Source: Nocardia higoensis
Lineage (GTDB): Bacteria; Actinomycetota; Actinomycetes; Mycobacteriales; Mycobacteriaceae
DNA: 64,000 nt
Assembly: GCF_015477835.1 (NCBI RefSeq)
Contig: NZ_JADLQN010000001.1
Location: forward strand, 2,542,001 to 2,606,000
Direction of reading: 5' to 3'
In this document: positions 61,530 through 64,000 of the stretch, piece by piece
How positions within the stretch are numbered: the stretch's first letter is position 1
How the letters are laid out: the number at the start of each line of letters is the position of its first letter
Made by a program: the position numbers and the translations under genes
Notes under the pieces: generated by a model
Databases searched by the model: none
Seen by the model: only the letters and a program-made list of their open reading frames with translations
Told to the model about the DNA's origin: nothing

Positions 61530-63143
61530 ATGACAAGCACCGAGACCACGCCCACGGCCACCGTGCCCCAGCGTGTCACCCCCGAACTGATCGACCGGCT
61601 CACCGCGCGGGTCCGGGCGAGCGGCGACGCCGACGGCGGGCCCGGCCGGGCCAGGACGCCGTTCCCGTTGATCGAGGTCTACACCGGCGCGACCTACGGC
61701 GCACTGCCCCAGTCCCGTCCGCAGGATGTGATCGACGCCTTCGCCACGGCCCGCGCGGCGCAGCGCACATGGGCCGCCACGCCGCTGAAACGGCGGCTCG
61801 CCGTCTTCGCCCGCGCGCACGAGCTCATCCTCACCGAGCGCGAGACGATAGCCGATCTCATCCAGGTCGGCTGCGGCAAGACCCGGCGGATGGCCTTCGA
61901 AGAGTCCTGCGACGTGCCGATGATCATCAGCCACTACCTCGCGACCGCGCGCCGGATCCTGAAGCCGCGCACCCACGGTGGCCCGGTGCCGCTGCTGAGC
62001 GCCTCCCTCGAGGAGCACCGCCCCAAGGGTGTGGTCGGCGTGATCGCGCCCTGGAACTTCCCGTTCGCGCTGGCGCTCTCGGATGCCGTCGCCGCGTTGA
62101 TCGCCGGCAATGCGGTAGTGCTCAAGCCGGACAACAAGACCGCGCTGTGCGCGCTGTTCGGCGTGGAGCTGCTGCACCGCGCGGGACTGCCGGAGGGGCT
62201 GTTCGAGGTGGTCTGCGGCGAGGGCCCCGACATCGGCGGCGACCTGGTCGACAACAGCGACTTCGTCATGTTCACCGGCTCGACCGCCACCGGCAGGCTG
62301 ATCGGCGAACGGGCCGGGCGCAATCTCATCGGATGCAGCCTCGAACTCGGCGGCAAGAACCCGCTGATCGTGCTCGACGACGCCGATCTGGACGCGGTGG
62401 TGCCGGGCGCGGTGTTCGCGACGTTCGCCAATTCCGGGCAGGCCTGCATGCACATCGAACGCATCTACGTCCACGACCGCTGCTACGACGAGTTCCTGCG
62501 CCGGTTCGTCGATGCCGCCGCCGATCTCGGTACGAAGGCCGGGGCGAGTTACGACTACACCCCGGAATTCGGATCGCTGATCTCCCCCGAACACCTGGCT
62601 CGAGTGTCGGCGCATGTGGACGAGGCGCGAGCCGCGGGCGCGACGGTGCACACCGGCGGCCGGGCTCGCCCCGACATCGGCCCGGCGTTCTACGAGCCGA
62701 CCGTGCTCACCGATGTCCCCCCGCATGTCGCCCACGCCACCACCGAGACCTTCGGGCCGGTCGTCACCGTCTACCGGGTCGGCTCCGAACAGGAGGCGAT
62801 CAACCGAGCCAACGCCACCGACTACGGACTCAACGCGAGCGTGTGGAGCTCGGATCGGCGCAGGGCGCTGCGGGTGGCGCGGCGACTGGAGGCCGGGAAC
62901 ATCAATGTCAACGACGGGTTCGTCACCAGCTACTCCTCCAAGGCGACACCCTCGGGCGGGGTGAAGCAGTCCGGTATCGGGGCCAGGCACGGCGATCAAG
63001 GACTGCTCAAATACACCGACACGATCAATGTCGGCGTACTGAAGAGCCAGGTGATCACCGCTCGCGCGAAGTTGGCCTACGACAAGCAGATCGCCTCCAC
63101 TCTGGCCACCCTGCGGATCATGCGCCGCACCCGGCTGCGCTGA
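61530..63143 (+). CDS. gabD2: Succinate-semialdehyde dehydrogenase-like aldehyde dehydrogenase (GabD2 type)
   Basis: A 537-residue aldehyde dehydrogenase resembling mycobacterial GabD2. A 50-residue N-terminal extension is followed by KGVVGVIAPWNFPFAL, AVVLKPDNKTAL, FTGSTATGRLIGERAG, catalytic Glu in LELGGKNP, Cys in NSGQACMHIER, and ETFGPVV. The C-terminal tail past the fold (SQVITARAKLAYDKQIASTLATLRIMRRTRLR) is helical and basic. ATG 61530 has GGAGAGAG 4 nt upstream; the longer frame from 61419 is unlikely. It is divergent from the TetR-controlled operon and may share its control region. Confidence 0.92.
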   Translation: MTSTETTPTATVPQRVTPELIDRLTARVRASGDADGGPGRARTPFPLIEVYTGATYGALPQSRPQDVIDAFATARAAQRTWAATPLKRRLAVFARAHELILTERETIADLIQVGCGKTRRMAFEESCDVPMIISHYLATARRILKPRTHGGPVPLLSASLEEHRPKGVVGVIAPWNFPFALALSDAVAALIAGNAVVLKPDNKTALCALFGVELLHRAGLPEGLFEVVCGEGPDIGGDLVDNSDFVMFTGSTATGRLIGERAGRNLIGCSLELGGKNPLIVLDDADLDAVVPGAVFATFANSGQACMHIERIYVHDRCYDEFLRRFVDAAADLGTKAGASYDYTPEFGSLISPEHLARVSAHVDEARAAGATVHTGGRARPDIGPAFYEPTVLTDVPPHVAHATTETFGPVVTVYRVGSEQEAINRANATDYGLNASVWSSDRRRALRVARRLEAGNINVNDGFVTSYSSKATPSGGVKQSGIGARHGDQGLLKYTDTINVGVLKSQVITARAKLAYDKQIASTLATLRIMRRTRLR

Positions 63144-63210
63144 TACCGTGACGCCGGAGCGGGTACGAACACACTCGACCCGCATCGGCACGACTCGAGG
63201 AGCGACACGA

Positions 63211-63696
63211 GTGAGCATTCGCGACATCACGCTGCGGACCCTCTCCGGCGAACAGACCACGCTGGCCGAACTGGCGGGTGACAAGGCGGTACTGGTGGTC
63301 AATGTCGCCTCGAAGTGCGGTCTGACGCCCCAGTACACCGGTCTGGTGGAACTGCAGCGCACCTACGGCGACCGTGGATTCACCGTGGTGGGCGTGCCGT
63401 GCAACCAGTTCATGGGCCAGGAGCCGGGCACCGCCGAGGAGATCGAGCAGTTCTGCTCCACCACCTACGGCGTGGACTTCCCGCTGCTGGAGAAGACCGA
63501 TGTCAACGGCGAGAACCGGCACCCGCTCTACGCGGAGCTCACCCAGACCGCCGACGCCGAGGGCGGCGTGGGCGATATCCAGTGGAACTTCGAGAAATTC
63601 CTCGTCGACCGCGACGGCAAGGTGGCCGGGCGATTCCGTCCGCGCACCGAGCCGAACGATCCCGCGATCGTCGCGGCCATCGAGAGCGCGCTGTAG
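63211..63696 (+). CDS. Glutathione-peroxidase-family thiol peroxidase
   Basis: A 161-residue peroxidase reducing hydroperoxides, in actinobacteria with thioredoxin rather than glutathione. The peroxidatic Cys36 lies in NVASKCGLT; the conserved GVPCNQFMGQEPG (Gln70) and WNFEKFLVDRDG (Trp) complete the site. Cys64 and Cys82 are candidates for the resolving cysteine. GTG 63211 is preferred to the longer frame because GGAG is 8 nt upstream. Lies 67 bp after the aldehyde dehydrogenase, possibly co-transcribed. Confidence 0.93.
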   Translation: MSIRDITLRTLSGEQTTLAELAGDKAVLVVNVASKCGLTPQYTGLVELQRTYGDRGFTVVGVPCNQFMGQEPGTAEEIEQFCSTTYGVDFPLLEKTDVNGENRHPLYAELTQTADAEGGVGDIQWNFEKFLVDRDGKVAGRFRPRTEPNDPAIVAAIESAL

Positions 63697-63714
63697 GGGG
63701 CCTCGGCCGAGCGA

Positions 63715-64000
63715 TCACTTGTCCTTGTCTTTGTCCTTGCCTTTGTCTTTGCCCTTGTCCCCGTTGCCGGGGCCGTCCGTCGGGGCGACGCCGGACGACG
63801 GGACAACCGACGGCGGGGCGGTGACGGCGGCCGGGCCGGACTGCGGGATGGAGGTCTGCGGGGACGGCGGGCTGGGCGTCGACTGATCGCGCGTGAGGAC
63901 CAGGACGATCACGACCAGCAGAACCGATACGGCCGCCGCCACCGCCATGATCACCCCCGCGGGCGGACGTGACGGCGGCGAGCCCGGCGGGATGTAGGCG
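63715..64000 (-). CDS. Single-pass membrane protein with lysine/aspartate repeat tail, truncated at window edge
   Basis: Open minus-strand frame running off the right end, so the N-terminus is missing. The visible part reads AYIPPGSPPSRPPAG (proline-rich, likely cytoplasmic), a transmembrane helix (VIMAVAAAVSVLLVVIVLVL), a Pro/Ser/Thr-rich extracellular stretch, and a tail of alternating KGKDK and KDKDK. This layout is common in actinobacterial anchored proteins without known function. Converges on the peroxidase gene with 18 bp between. Confidence 0.7.
   Translation of the reverse strand, partial: AYIPPGSPPSRPPAGVIMAVAAAVSVLLVVIVLVLTRDQSTPSPPSPQTSIPQSGPAAVTAPPSVVPSSGVAPTDGPGNGDKGKDKGKDKDKDK

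Overview
The window reads as chromosomal DNA of a GC-rich, mycolic-acid-containing actinomycete. Nocardia, or a close relative such as Rhodococcus, fits best. The reasons are the mycobacterial-type gene order lpqB-mtrB-mtrA-tmk-ahcY, fbiA/fbiB facing whiB2, the phosphomannomutase-manA-rmlD-LCP cell-envelope block, and an alkB-rubredoxin-rubredoxin-tetR alkane operon. The species cannot be proved from the sequence alone. I annotate 54 protein genes and found no tRNA, rRNA, CRISPR array, insertion sequence or prophage.

Layout. 1-3193 (+): two tandem DesA3-like desaturases (the first cut by the window edge) and bluB. 3317-6382 (-): a thiolase, the long ribosome hibernation factor and a ComF-type phosphoribosyltransferase. 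6493-13158 (-): the MtrAB-LpqB cell-cycle/envelope signalling operon, tmk and ahcY. 13267-16822 (-): two AlkB alkane hydroxylases, two rubredoxins and a TetR regulator. 16996-19870 (-): Nudix, fbiB and fbiA for coenzyme F420. 20215-25824 (+): whiB2, a degenerate zincin, a DUF3499 protein, phosphomannomutase, a TobH-like protein and manA. 26070-30058 (-): a phytoene-desaturase-like flavoprotein, mannose-1-phosphate guanylyltransferase and rmlD. 30216-33899 (+): LCP ligase, a TIGR03089 protein and a P450. 33904-37272: esterase and small redox or metal-binding proteins.

37269-47880 is the most unusual part. A zinc-hook SMC-like ATPase and a small helical partner (-) stand back to back with a four-gene MoxR/VWA chaperone cluster (+) related to E. 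coli yehLMPQ. In that cluster the SWIM-family protein has lost its zinc finger and is fused to the DUF5691 protein.

48087-51415 (-) is a LolCDE/MacB-type ABC exporter. 51487-54747 (-) is a 1086-residue SARP/BTAD ATPase regulator, divergent from a small membrane protein. 55568-61317 (-) is a six-gene dehydrogenase operon whose last gene is a TetR regulator. Matching TGTC-N2-GACA operators lie at the operon promoter and at the tetR promoter. A second aldehyde dehydrogenase, a glutathione peroxidase and a truncated membrane protein close the window.

Regulation visible in the DNA includes a perfect SOS (LexA) box between fbiA and whiB2, several leaderless promoters (TANNNT 6-8 nt before the start codon), strong hairpin terminators, and a hairpin made of two inverted actinobacterial DnaA boxes after lpqB. 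Most operon junctions are 1- or 4-base overlaps (ATGA, GTGA, TGATG), which suggests translational coupling.
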